Of a DNA stretch of 15,291 bases, positions 8,033 through 15,213 are shown piece by piece (within the stretch, counting starts at the first letter, position 1; every line of letters begins with the position of its first letter). A model generated the notes under the pieces. That model ran no database searches. It saw nothing but the letters and a program-made list of their open reading frames with translations, and was not told where the DNA came from. The stretch covers positions 265-15,555 of the forward strand of contig DAEH01000017.1 in NCBI GenBank assembly GCA_002497685.1, written 5' to 3'. Both the position numbers and the translations under genes were made by a program. This stretch comes from Euryarchaeota archaeon UBA169. GTDB lineage: Archaea > Thermoplasmatota > Poseidoniia > MGIII > CG-Epi1.

Positions 8033-8928
8033 TTAATAGTTACCATTTCAATTATAAAAATTAAATCTTCACCGGCTAAATCAGATCCACCAGTTTCCCC
8101 ATAGGCATCTTTAGCTGGAATCCGAACTGCGAGAGTTTGTCCCTCATACATTCCAACCATTTTTGAATCAAAACCGCTAATCATGCCTTTACTTCCTTCA
8201 CAGTCCTCTGAAGGGTTATTGGCCTCAATACAACCTATGTTAGAAGCTGGTAATGTACTGGTATGTCTATTATCGTTGGTTACTCCATCTCTTCTATATA
8301 TGTAATTGTCCCATATGTATTCCATACTACTGTCGAATAGTTTAGCATTACTTGCTAGAATCCCAGCATAATGAACATCTACGGAATCGCCAACTTTTGT
8401 CAGATTACCAAAATTATTATTTGTGTTTACGTTCAATCTTACTTCAGCACTTTTTGTTGTATCGCCTCCGGATACGACCTCAATATAGGCATAAAGTAGC
8501 CCTTCAGCTGATGATGGTGTTTTTACATTAATCAGTAAAGGTTTTCGGACGTTTTTATTAAGCATGATTGTTTCAAATCCATCTTCGATGTCAATTGTGA
8601 ATCCCCCATCATTAGATTTTGTTGAAATTGTAAATGTGTCTGTAAATGTACCTGTATTTTCTACTAGAATTACAAAATCAGTTTCGCCTCCAGGTTCAGC
8701 CCTATGGTCGTTTGTTACAAGTTCAGCCTTAACGCCATATGTGGGGCTAGTCACAGTTTCTTCGGTATCAACCATTGATGTTAGATACAATCCACTTCCT
8801 ATCAAAATAACAACAAGTAAAAGCGCAATGAGCGCAGGCTTTGAATCTGGCCTTGAGCTATCTAGTTTTCCATCGCGATAATTATTCGATGAATTTGCTT
8901 TTTTCTTTCGGCTTACTCTTTTTGCCAT
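8029..8928 (-). CDS. Membrane-anchored FKBP-type peptidyl-prolyl isomerase with NEW3-like domain
   Basis: The 299-residue protein has a basic N-terminus (KRVSRKKK), one membrane helix at about 31-52, an extracytoplasmic NEW3/Ig-like beta domain at about 63-168 (VENTGTFTDTFTI), and a C-terminal FKBP domain at about 176-299 (VHYAGIL, LFDSS, EGQTLAVRIPAKDAYGETG, IFIIEMVTI). FKBPs catalyse cis-trans isomerisation of prolyl bonds and assist folding; this one probably faces outside the membrane and acts on exported proteins. Oddly, about 45 residues rich in polar groups, with Cys233 and Cys243, sit between FDSS and GF where canonical FKBPs have a short strand and loop. The usual aromatic pocket residues in that stretch are not recognisable, so activity is uncertain. 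The gene lies 36 bp after proline dehydrogenase and overlaps the Nudix gene by 4 bp. Confidence 0.88.
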   Translation of the reverse strand: MAKRVSRKKKANSSNNYRDGKLDSSRPDSKPALIALLLVVILIGSGLYLTSMVDTEETVTSPTYGVKAELVTNDHRAEPGGETDFVILVENTGTFTDTFTISTKSNDGGFTIDIEDGFETIMLNKNVRKPLLINVKTPSSAEGLLYAYIEVVSGGDTTKSAEVRLNVNTNNNFGNLTKVGDSVDVHYAGILASNAKLFDSSMEYIWDNYIYRRDGVTNDNRHTSTLPASNIGCIEANNPSEDCEGSKGMISGFDSKMVGMYEGQTLAVRIPAKDAYGETGGSDLAGEDLIFIIEMVTIN

Positions 8929-8948
8929 AGTTTATCTACGAAATTGGC

Positions 8949-8956
8949 TTAAAAAA
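8949..8956 (-). promoter_or_regulatory. Possible TATA element of the FKBP gene
   Basis: TTTTTTAA on the minus strand lies 21-28 nt before the ATG, inside the 36-bp gap after proline dehydrogenase. The spacing is right, but the AT-rich background makes chance likely. Confidence 0.3.
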
Positions 8957-8964
8957 GCTGATGT

Positions 8965-9879
8965 CTATTTTCTGTGTTTAGATCTGAAGAAGAAAGCCTT
9001 CATTGTATCTTTCCATATGTCGGGATTTTCTCTAATTCTACGAAGTGAATAAGGATACCAATCTGGACCATATGGAATGTAATATCGAACTTTATAACCT
9101 TTGGAAATCAGACGATCTAGTGTTTTATCAATAGGAACTCCAGATAAAGCTTGAAATTCACAATTATTCTTTGGGTAATTATTCTTCTCCAGAATTTTCT
9201 CTATTTTTTCAATTATCCAAAGATCATGTGTGGCAAAGCAGGAATATATCTTGTTTTTCACCATTTTTTCAGCACATTCGATATAGTTCATTCTAATCTT
9301 ATCATATTCTTGCAGGGCAATATCTTCACTCTCTTTGTATGCGCCTTTACATAATCTAATATTGGTATTTGGATTTTTAAGTAAATCGATGTCCGAATTA
9401 GTTCTATGCATATATGCTTGTAGCACAGTTCCACAATTTGGATAGTAATTTGTGGCTCTTTTACACATTTGAATAGTCGCTTCAGTGATTTCAGAATCTT
9501 CCATATCCATTCTTACAAATGTATCATAGGTATTTGCTTTATCTAATATTACACTAAGATTATCCCAGCAGAGCCCCTCGTCAATTTTAAGTCCTAATGC
9601 AGTTAATTTCAATGAAATATTACAATCCACTCCAGCATTTGCAATACCTTCAATCAAATCACAGTATGACTTAGTGGTTTTTGTAATTCCTCGACGGTTC
9701 CTGACTTCTTCACCTAATAAATCTAAAGTACCAACAAAACCCTTTTTGTTTAATTTTCGTACTAGATTAAGTCCATCTTCTAATTTATCTCCGGCAACAT
9801 AGACTGAAGCAATGCGGCCAACAATAAATTTGGGCATCCACGGAGTCGTGCCTACAACAATTCTATTTAGAATACCCAT
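8965..9879 (-). CDS. Monofunctional proline dehydrogenase
   Basis: The enzyme oxidises L-proline to 1-pyrroline-5-carboxylate with FAD and passes electrons to the respiratory chain, the first step of proline catabolism. The 304 residues form the short bacterial-type (beta-alpha)8 barrel without the DNA-binding or P5C-dehydrogenase parts of PutA. Diagnostic motifs are RMDMED (123-128), QAYM (154-157), RLCKGAYKE (175-183), ATHD (216-219), EFQALSGV (241-248) and the C-terminal YSLRRIRENP (277-286), whose paired arginines bind the proline carboxylate. No P5C dehydrogenase gene is in this window. It begins with an ATG; a TATA-like stretch lies 22-33 nt upstream. It is divergent from icd and probably heads the run with the FKBP and Nudix genes. 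Confidence 0.94.
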   Translation of the reverse strand: MGILNRIVVGTTPWMPKFIVGRIASVYVAGDKLEDGLNLVRKLNKKGFVGTLDLLGEEVRNRRGITKTTKSYCDLIEGIANAGVDCNISLKLTALGLKIDEGLCWDNLSVILDKANTYDTFVRMDMEDSEITEATIQMCKRATNYYPNCGTVLQAYMHRTNSDIDLLKNPNTNIRLCKGAYKESEDIALQEYDKIRMNYIECAEKMVKNKIYSCFATHDLWIIEKIEKILEKNNYPKNNCEFQALSGVPIDKTLDRLISKGYKVRYYIPYGPDWYPYSLRRIRENPDIWKDTMKAFFFRSKHRK

Positions 9880-9900
9880 ATTTGGTAATGTAAAAGTGTG

Positions 9901-9912
9901 TTTATTATTATA
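9901..9912 (-). promoter_or_regulatory. TATA-like element of the proline dehydrogenase gene
   Basis: TATAATAATAAA on the minus strand covers -33 to -22 from the ATG at 9879, consistent with a nearly leaderless transcript. Confidence 0.45.
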
Positions 9913-9926
9913 GTGTCCGAGAGCGA

Positions 9927-9934
9927 TTTATACA
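9927..9934 (+). promoter_or_regulatory. TATA box of icd
   Basis: TTTATACA lies 20-27 nt before the ATG at 9954, at the distance expected for leaderless transcription. Together with the minus-strand element at 9901-9912 it makes a compact 74-bp divergent promoter region. Confidence 0.55.
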
Positions 9935-9953
9935 GCACTGCCTAGCAGAGATT

Positions 9954-11180
9954 ATGTCACCTTCCTCAGTCACATGCGCGAATGGAAAATTAGAAGTGCC
10001 TAATAACCCAATTATTCCAGTAATAATCGGAGATGGAATAGGTTTAGATGTCACCCCTGTGGCCACCAGAGTGTTGGATGCAGCAGTGTCTAAGGCCTAC
10101 TCCGGTGAAAAGTCAATTTCTTGGATGGAAGTTCACGCAGGCGAGGCTGCATTTGAAGAAACTGGAGAATGGCTTCCAGAGTCAACACTAGATTCAATAC
10201 GTAATCATTTAGTAGCTCTAAAAGGTCCCTTGACTACTCCAGTTGGGGGAGGTTTCAGAAGTCTTAATGTAACACTTAGACAAAAGTTAGATCTATTTGC
10301 ATGCGTCAGACCTGTGGTTTGGTTTGAAGGCGTTCCAAGTCCAGTAAGAAATCCTGAAAAAGTAGATATGACTATATTTAGAGAGAATACTGAAGATATC
10401 TATGCCGGAATTGAATGGCAGGCAGGAACTGAGGAAGTCAAAAAAGTTCTAAAATTTCTTGAGGATGAAATGAATGTATCACAAATTCGATTTCCGTCTA
10501 CAAGTTCATTAGGAGTTAAACCAGTCTCAAGTGAAGGAACCAAGAGATTAGTCAGAGCTTCCTTGAATTATGCAATTGACAATGATAAGTCTTCAGTTAC
10601 TTTGGTTCATAAAGGAAACATTATGAAATTTACAGAAGGCGGCTTCCGTGATTGGGGTTATGAAATTTCAAGAGATGAGTTTGGAGCTAAGCCACTTGAC
10701 GGTGGTCCTTGGCATATTTTCAAGAACCCTAAGAGCGGTAATGACATAATTGTCAAAGATGTAATTGCTGATGCAATGCTTCAACAAATATTGACACGTC
10801 CTTCTGAATATGATGTAATAACTACTCTAAATCTTAATGGAGATTATATTTCCGATGCACTAGCTGCTCAAGTAGGAGGCATAGGAATAGCTCCAGGAGC
10901 TAACATAAATTATGATTCCGGACATGCCTTGTTTGAAGCTACACATGGTACAGCTCCAAAGTATGCAGGTCAAGATAAAGTAAATCCCGGTTCAGTAATT
11001 TTATCAGGTGAAATGCTTCTAAGATATTTAGGATGGAAGGAAGCTGCTGATTTGATTATTGATGCAATGCAGAAGACTATTGGAGATAAGACAGTTACAT
11101 ACGACTTTGAGAGGCTAATGAATGGCGCTAAATTATTGAAATGTAGTGAATTTGGTAATGCCATTATAGATAATTTGTGA
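9954..11180 (+). CDS. icd: NADP-dependent isocitrate dehydrogenase
   Basis: It oxidises and decarboxylates isocitrate to 2-oxoglutarate in the TCA cycle, giving NADPH. The 408-residue protein matches the bacterial homodimeric type. Counted against the E. coli enzyme with an offset of 10, the substrate and metal residues are all present: Ser103 in RSLNV (the position of E. coli Ser113), Arg109, Arg119, Arg143, Tyr150, Lys220, Asp273, Asp297 and Asp301. NADP preference is supported by Lys336-Tyr337 in HGTAPKYAG and by Tyr383 and Arg387 in TYDFERLM, the E. coli NADP determinants. The C-terminal 30 residues closely resemble the bacterial form. The ATG is chosen from the TATA box 20-27 nt upstream. 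The TGA stop overlaps the GTG start of the NOG1 gene. Confidence 0.97.
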   Translation: MSPSSVTCANGKLEVPNNPIIPVIIGDGIGLDVTPVATRVLDAAVSKAYSGEKSISWMEVHAGEAAFEETGEWLPESTLDSIRNHLVALKGPLTTPVGGGFRSLNVTLRQKLDLFACVRPVVWFEGVPSPVRNPEKVDMTIFRENTEDIYAGIEWQAGTEEVKKVLKFLEDEMNVSQIRFPSTSSLGVKPVSSEGTKRLVRASLNYAIDNDKSSVTLVHKGNIMKFTEGGFRDWGYEISRDEFGAKPLDGGPWHIFKNPKSGNDIIVKDVIADAMLQQILTRPSEYDVITTLNLNGDYISDALAAQVGGIGIAPGANINYDSGHALFEATHGTAPKYAGQDKVNPGSVILSGEMLLRYLGWKEAADLIIDAMQKTIGDKTVTYDFERLMNGAKLLKCSEFGNAIIDNL

Positions 11181-12142
11181 ATCTTCAAGAAATAAAAAAC
11201 ATTGCGACCTCTGAAGAATTAATTGATAGGGCATTACGTAGAGCTTCTAAGGTTGAGGAAAAAGTAAGAAATCCAGATTATCGTGCTCGATTAACTGCAG
11301 TTAGAAAAATTCATTCTGTTGCAGATAATCTTGCTAATCCTATGATTAGTTATGTTAAGGCTTTTCCATCATTTGATATTATTCATCCATTTGATAGAGA
11401 AATAATAGATCTTACAGTTGGAGTTGATATGCTTAAGAAATCACTTGGAGCAATTGATTGGGCTAGGAAAGAAGTATTGATGATTTCTACAAAATATGTT
11501 CCTAAGGCAAGAGCTCGGAAAAGTGCTGAGAATACGATGAAGATTATGAGTGAAGCTTATACTAAAATGACTAATGTTGTTAGACAGATTTCTAAAAGTT
11601 TTGATTTTTTAATTTCAGCTAGATCTATATTCCGTAATCTTCCCAACGTAGATACCGAATCTCCGATAGCAGTATTTGCTGGAGCTCCAAATGTAGGTAA
11701 ATCTAGTCTGATAGGTTCAGTTTCTACAGGTAAGCCTGAAGTCAAAAGCTACCCTTTCACAACAAAAGCAGTTTCTTTGGGTCACATAAATAAAAAATAT
11801 ACAGTTTTACAAGTAATGGATACGCCAGGATTATTAGATCGTCCAGATTTAGAAAGAAATGATATGGAGAAGCAAGGTATAGCTGCTTTTGATTATCTAG
11901 AGCCCATTATTGTATTTTTAACTGATTTAACTAACACTTCAGGCTACTCTATAGAAATGCAAACTAATTTACGTGATGAGTTGAAATTAAGATATCCTAA
12001 GTGTCAATGGGTTGATGTGTTTAGTAAGAAAGATTTAGATTTTGAAAATGAAGTAATCTTTGATGGGGCAATTGAAGTTTCAGCTTACAAAGATGAAGGC
12101 ATTGATAATTTTAAAAATAAATTATTAGATCTTATTCCTTAA
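11177..12142 (+). CDS. NOG1-family GTPase (archaeal short form)
   Basis: The 321-residue protein has the alpha-helical N-terminal NOG1 domain (about 1-155) followed by an OBG/NOG GTPase domain: G1 GAPNVGKSS (169-177), G2 threonines in PFTTK (193-197), G3 DTPG (215-218), G4 SKKD (283-286) and G5 VSAYK (301-305). Eukaryotic NOG1 acts in 60S ribosome assembly; the archaeal form, lacking the long C-terminal extension, is thought to serve the large ribosomal subunit. The G4 motif has Ser where the consensus NKxD has Asn. The start is a GTG overlapping the icd stop (GTGA), suggesting translational coupling, and the downstream residues fit the family's N-terminus. It overlaps the convergent guaB by 11 bp. 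Confidence 0.92.
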   Translation: MNLQEIKNIATSEELIDRALRRASKVEEKVRNPDYRARLTAVRKIHSVADNLANPMISYVKAFPSFDIIHPFDREIIDLTVGVDMLKKSLGAIDWARKEVLMISTKYVPKARARKSAENTMKIMSEAYTKMTNVVRQISKSFDFLISARSIFRNLPNVDTESPIAVFAGAPNVGKSSLIGSVSTGKPEVKSYPFTTKAVSLGHINKKYTVLQVMDTPGLLDRPDLERNDMEKQGIAAFDYLEPIIVFLTDLTNTSGYSIEMQTNLRDELKLRYPKCQWVDVFSKKDLDFENEVIFDGAIEVSAYKDEGIDNFKNKLLDLIP

Positions 12143-13565
12143 CTTTCATGTCGTGAGTATCTCCCACTACACTTTGAGTATAAGGCGACATTAGTTCAAT
12201 TACAGATTTTTCATGATATTCTTTTAATTTTGTGCATCCTGTATTACTTAATGCTGCCTTAATTTTGCGAATATCTTGCTTTAATTTTGGTTTTAATCTT
12301 CCCCAGTTTTCTACAGTACCCTCTTCACCTTCAGCAAAGAATGTTTTTCTGGCAACATGTCCATATCTATCCAGGTTCCTTGCACGGGCAGAACCTTCTC
12401 CCCATGTTGCAACATACTTAATGTCAGGTTCATGTGTGGTTAATTGCATACTTGAATCATATTTCTCACCTTCGGCTTCAAAAAAGTGATTGAAATATCC
12501 CCCCATCATTACGGCATCAGCAATACTGAGAGCTATTATCATGCTCCCTGCATCGGAAACGCCTCCATCGATAATAATTGAAACGTATTTTCCAGTTTTT
12601 TCAAAGTAATCGGTTCTAGCTTTTTCAACTTCAATCAGAGCAGTCATAGGTGCCCTACCTGTTGCTTTTTCTCTTTGTGTTGTGCAAATTGAACCTGATG
12701 ACATCCCTACTTTCACTACATCAGCCCCACTTTCCATTAGGAATTTAGCGCCTTCGTACGTAATTACATTACCTGCACAGATTGGTTTTTCTAGACCCAT
12801 ATTGCCATATTCCTTCAAAACCTTAGAAGTAAACTCATTATATGCATCAGAAGTGTCTATGACAAATATATCGGCTCCAGCCTCATTACAGGCTTTTACG
12901 CGTTTTTTCCAACCTTTATGTGTTGAAATTGCAGCACCTACCACAATATTTTCGACATCCTTTTTGAATGCTATTTTTACCAAACGGCCCAGATTATCAA
13001 GTACAATCAAATAATTATTATTCTCCAATTCCTTTTTTGCCTGTTTAACGGTTATTTCAGCATTTTTTGTAAAAGGTAAATCTTCAAGTTTAGTCATAAT
13101 GGATAGAATATTCTCAGCAGGAGTTTCGTTACTTTCCAAATACTTGTCAAAATTAAATAATCCTAAGAATACATTGTTTCTGTCAGTTATAGGAATCTTT
13201 GAATGTCCATGTTTTTCAACTAATCTTACAGCTTCATCTATAGTGGCATTATCTCTGACAGATACAGGATCTTCTACAAAACCCATTTCATAGCTTTTAA
13301 TTTTGTCAATAATATCTACTTGCTCTTTTATTGATAACCTTGCAGGAAGCACACCCAGTCCTCCCTCTTTGCCTAATGCAAGGGCCATTTCATATCCCGT
13401 TACAGAGGTCATTGCAGCACTGAGGAATGGAATTCCCAAGTTAAGATCTCCTAAATGAGATTTTAAATTAATACTGTTAAGATTACAATCCTTGGATGTA
13501 AAATCGGTTAAAAGACTAAATTCACTAAAAGTTCGTCCGGCTTCTAATATTACTTTCTTAGCCAT
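12132..13565 (-). CDS. guaB: IMP dehydrogenase with CBS-domain pair
   Basis: It oxidises IMP to XMP with NAD, the committed step to GMP. The 477-residue barrel is interrupted by two CBS modules at about 96-205 (FVEDPVSVRDNATIDEA begins the first). Catalytic features are Cys294 in GSICTTQ, the phosphate/substrate motif DGG at 333-335, and the flap with the Arg400-Tyr401 dyad that activates water. The WGEGSARARN segment (388-397) and the GRAP stretch after the Cys loop resemble the subgroup seen in Tritrichomonas and some Firmicutes rather than the usual archaeal GuaB with MGSLGAM. The presence of the Arg-Tyr dyad and CBS domains argues for a dehydrogenase rather than a reductase. A TATA-like TTTAATAA lies 22-29 nt upstream and an SD-like GGGAG 3 nt before the ATG. 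It sits 33 bp after guaC. Confidence 0.92.
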   Translation of the reverse strand: MAKKVILEAGRTFSEFSLLTDFTSKDCNLNSINLKSHLGDLNLGIPFLSAAMTSVTGYEMALALGKEGGLGVLPARLSIKEQVDIIDKIKSYEMGFVEDPVSVRDNATIDEAVRLVEKHGHSKIPITDRNNVFLGLFNFDKYLESNETPAENILSIMTKLEDLPFTKNAEITVKQAKKELENNNYLIVLDNLGRLVKIAFKKDVENIVVGAAISTHKGWKKRVKACNEAGADIFVIDTSDAYNEFTSKVLKEYGNMGLEKPICAGNVITYEGAKFLMESGADVVKVGMSSGSICTTQREKATGRAPMTALIEVEKARTDYFEKTGKYVSIIIDGGVSDAGSMIIALSIADAVMMGGYFNHFFEAEGEKYDSSMQLTTHEPDIKYVATWGEGSARARNLDRYGHVARKTFFAEGEEGTVENWGRLKPKLKQDIRKIKAALSNTGCTKLKEYHEKSVIELMSPYTQSVVGDTHDMKVKE

Positions 13566-13568
13566 ATA

Positions 13569-13584
13569 CTCCCTTTGTAAGGAG
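13569..13584 (-). promoter_or_regulatory. Small hairpin covering the guaB SD-like site
   Basis: The plus-strand sequence CTCCCTTTGTAAGGAG gives a 6-bp stem with one bulge and a 3-base loop in RNA read from the minus strand. One arm holds the GGGAG just before the guaB ATG, so folding could hide it. The stem is short; this is a pattern only. Confidence 0.25.
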
Positions 13585-13586
13585 AT

Positions 13587-13594
13587 TTATTAAA
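13587..13594 (-). promoter_or_regulatory. TATA-like element of guaB
   Basis: TTTAATAA lies 22-29 nt before the guaB ATG, in the gap after guaC. It may give guaB its own promoter inside the purine block. Confidence 0.35.
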
Positions 13595-13598
13595 CTAT

Positions 13599-14648
13599 CT
13601 AACTTACTTCATGTGAAGTGTATATTTCGTTTGTAGTGATAGTTACTCTCACGAAAGTAGTACATTTTGGTAGGTCTTTTATTCTTCGGGCACCTACATA
13701 TGAGCAGGCAGATCTTACACCTCCAAGAATTGACTGTATAGTATTTCTAATCTCACCTTTGTATGGAACTCTTACTTCTTTGCCTTCAGGAGCTCGATGT
13801 TTAGCAACTCCGCCAAAGTAAGTAGTCATGGCTTTCTCCGAACTCATTCCGTAGAAAATTTTACTTTTTGTTCCATCCTCATTTTCAATAAGTTCACCTC
13901 CAGATTCTGCATGACCTGCTAGCATACCACCTAACATTACAAAATCAGCTCCGGCTGCGAAAGCTTTTGCGATGTCACCAGGAGAAGTACAACCTCCATC
14001 AGACATTACGTGACCTCCTAGACCGTGTGCAGCATCAGCGCATTCTGAAATGGCAGATAACTGAGGGTATCCAACTCCAGCTACTTTGCGTGTGGTACAA
14101 ACTGAGCCAGGCCCGATTCCCACTTTAACAATATCAGCTCCAGCCAAAACGAGTGCTTCGGTCATTTCTCTAGTTGCTACATTTCCAGCAATAATTATCT
14201 TATCATTAAATTCTTTTCTAACTTTTCTTACGAATTGAAGAAAATCTTCCCTGTAACCATTAGCAACGTCTAAACAAATGTATTGCAATTTTTCATGTAT
14301 AGCCATTTTCCGCCTTAGTAATTCCATACTTTCTTCTGTAGATCCCGAAGTTATGGCAATATGATAGGGGTCCATTCCGTTTTGTATGGCCTTTTTTATT
14401 TCCTTAACTGAATAAAACTTTTGCAAACAAGTAAGTAATTTTTCTTTTTGTAATTCATTTGCTATTTCAAATGTTCCCGTAGTATCCATATTAGCAGCCG
14501 CAACAGGTATTCCTCTCCATTCCCTTTTAGTGTGCTTGAATTTGAATACTCTTGACAAGGAAACCTCTGACCGAGATTTTAGTGTGCTGCGTTTTGGCCT
14601 AATCAGAACATCTCTGAAGGTTAGCTTTAGGTCGTCATCTATTCTCAT
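13599..14648 (-). CDS. guaC: GMP reductase
   Basis: It converts GMP to IMP and ammonia with NADPH, letting guanine nucleotides be recycled. The 349-residue barrel lacks CBS domains, as GMP reductases do, and matches the E. coli/animal GuaC family throughout: LKLTFRDVLIRPKRSTLKSR at 7-26, AANMDTTGTFE (51-61), YICLDVANGY (123-132), Cys184 and Thr186 in GSVCTTR, SDGGC (216-220), MLGGMLAGH (238-246), YGMSSE (266-271) and the late catalytic Glu in APEGK (286-290). Cys and Thr align with E. coli Cys186 and Thr188. This family is not usual in archaea, so transfer from bacteria at some point is likely. It lies between hpt and guaB on the same strand, 44 and 33 bp away, and has a TATA-like TTTATAGA 27-34 nt upstream. 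Confidence 0.96.
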   Translation of the reverse strand: MRIDDDLKLTFRDVLIRPKRSTLKSRSEVSLSRVFKFKHTKREWRGIPVAAANMDTTGTFEIANELQKEKLLTCLQKFYSVKEIKKAIQNGMDPYHIAITSGSTEESMELLRRKMAIHEKLQYICLDVANGYREDFLQFVRKVRKEFNDKIIIAGNVATREMTEALVLAGADIVKVGIGPGSVCTTRKVAGVGYPQLSAISECADAAHGLGGHVMSDGGCTSPGDIAKAFAAGADFVMLGGMLAGHAESGGELIENEDGTKSKIFYGMSSEKAMTTYFGGVAKHRAPEGKEVRVPYKGEIRNTIQSILGGVRSACSYVGARRIKDLPKCTTFVRVTITTNEIYTSHEVS

Positions 14649-14674
14649 CTTTCCCCTATTCTGTTTAATTCAGC

Positions 14675-14682
14675 TCTATAAA
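14675..14682 (-). promoter_or_regulatory. TATA-like element of guaC
   Basis: TTTATAGA lies 27-34 nt before the guaC ATG, in the 44-bp gap after hpt, so guaC could be transcribed separately from hpt. Confidence 0.4.
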
Positions 14683-14692
14683 TCGTTTGCTC

Positions 14693-15211
14693 TTAATTTA
14701 TATCTTCAGGATCCATAACCATTACATCTTTTAGTTGCCGATATTTTTCATCGTAATCGAGACCATAACCAACCACAAATTCAGGAGGTATCTCAAATCC
14801 TACGTAGTCAACTTCAAAATCTAATTTAGCAACTTCTTTCTTGAACAGTGCAGTAGCTACAGCAACAGACTTGGGGCCTGAATTTCTTAATCTATTAACT
14901 AGAAAATTTATTGTGAAGCCAGAGTCAATAATATCTTCTACAATAATAATATCTCTTCCTTCAATATTTGCAGAGATATCTTTTCTAAATTTTATAGTTC
15001 CAGTTGATGAATCACCCTCATAAGATCGTATTTTGACAAAATCTACTTCAATATCCAAATTAATTTCTCTAAGTAAGTCAGCCATAAAGACATAACATCC
15101 ATTAAGAATACCTACAAATATTGGTTTTTTACCTTTATAATCTTTATTAATTTGTTTTCCTAAGAATTCGATACGCTTTTTGATTTCAGATTCAGAGATT
15201 AAGAGTTTCAT
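14693..15211 (-). CDS. hpt: Hypoxanthine(-guanine) phosphoribosyltransferase
   Basis: It transfers phosphoribose from PRPP to hypoxanthine, and probably guanine, forming IMP or GMP for salvage. The 172-residue protein has the bacterial-type HPRT order: FVGILNGCYVFMADLLREI (32-50), the flexible-loop region SYEGDSSTGTIK (63-74, slightly altered from SYGxxTxSSGxVK), the PRPP loop IIIVEDIIDSGFT (88-100), and VVGYGLDYDEKYR (146-158) at the base/Mg site. It begins with an ATG at 15211, 2 bp after the stop of a probable upstream reading frame. Together with guaC and guaB it forms a purine interconversion block. Xanthine use cannot be excluded from sequence. Confidence 0.95.
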   Translation of the reverse strand: MKLLISESEIKKRIEFLGKQINKDYKGKKPIFVGILNGCYVFMADLLREINLDIEVDFVKIRSYEGDSSTGTIKFRKDISANIEGRDIIIVEDIIDSGFTINFLVNRLRNSGPKSVAVATALFKKEVAKLDFEVDYVGFEIPPEFVVGYGLDYDEKYRQLKDVMVMDPEDIN

Positions 15212-15213
15212 AA

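Noticed and set aside
9954..11180. Homoisocitrate or 3-isopropylmalate dehydrogenase instead of icd
   Set aside because: The RSLNV loop, the full set of E. coli Icd active-site residues and the NADP determinants Lys336, Tyr337, Tyr383 and Arg387 identify isocitrate dehydrogenase.
12682..13014. Plus-strand open frame of 110 codons opposite guaB
   Set aside because: The guaB frame has catalytic motifs throughout this stretch; the opposite frame has none.
12132..13565. A second GMP reductase of the CBS-containing GuaB1 type
   Set aside because: The Arg400-Tyr401 dyad in the flap and the WGEGS-type C-terminal half are dehydrogenase features, and a canonical GMP reductase sits next door.
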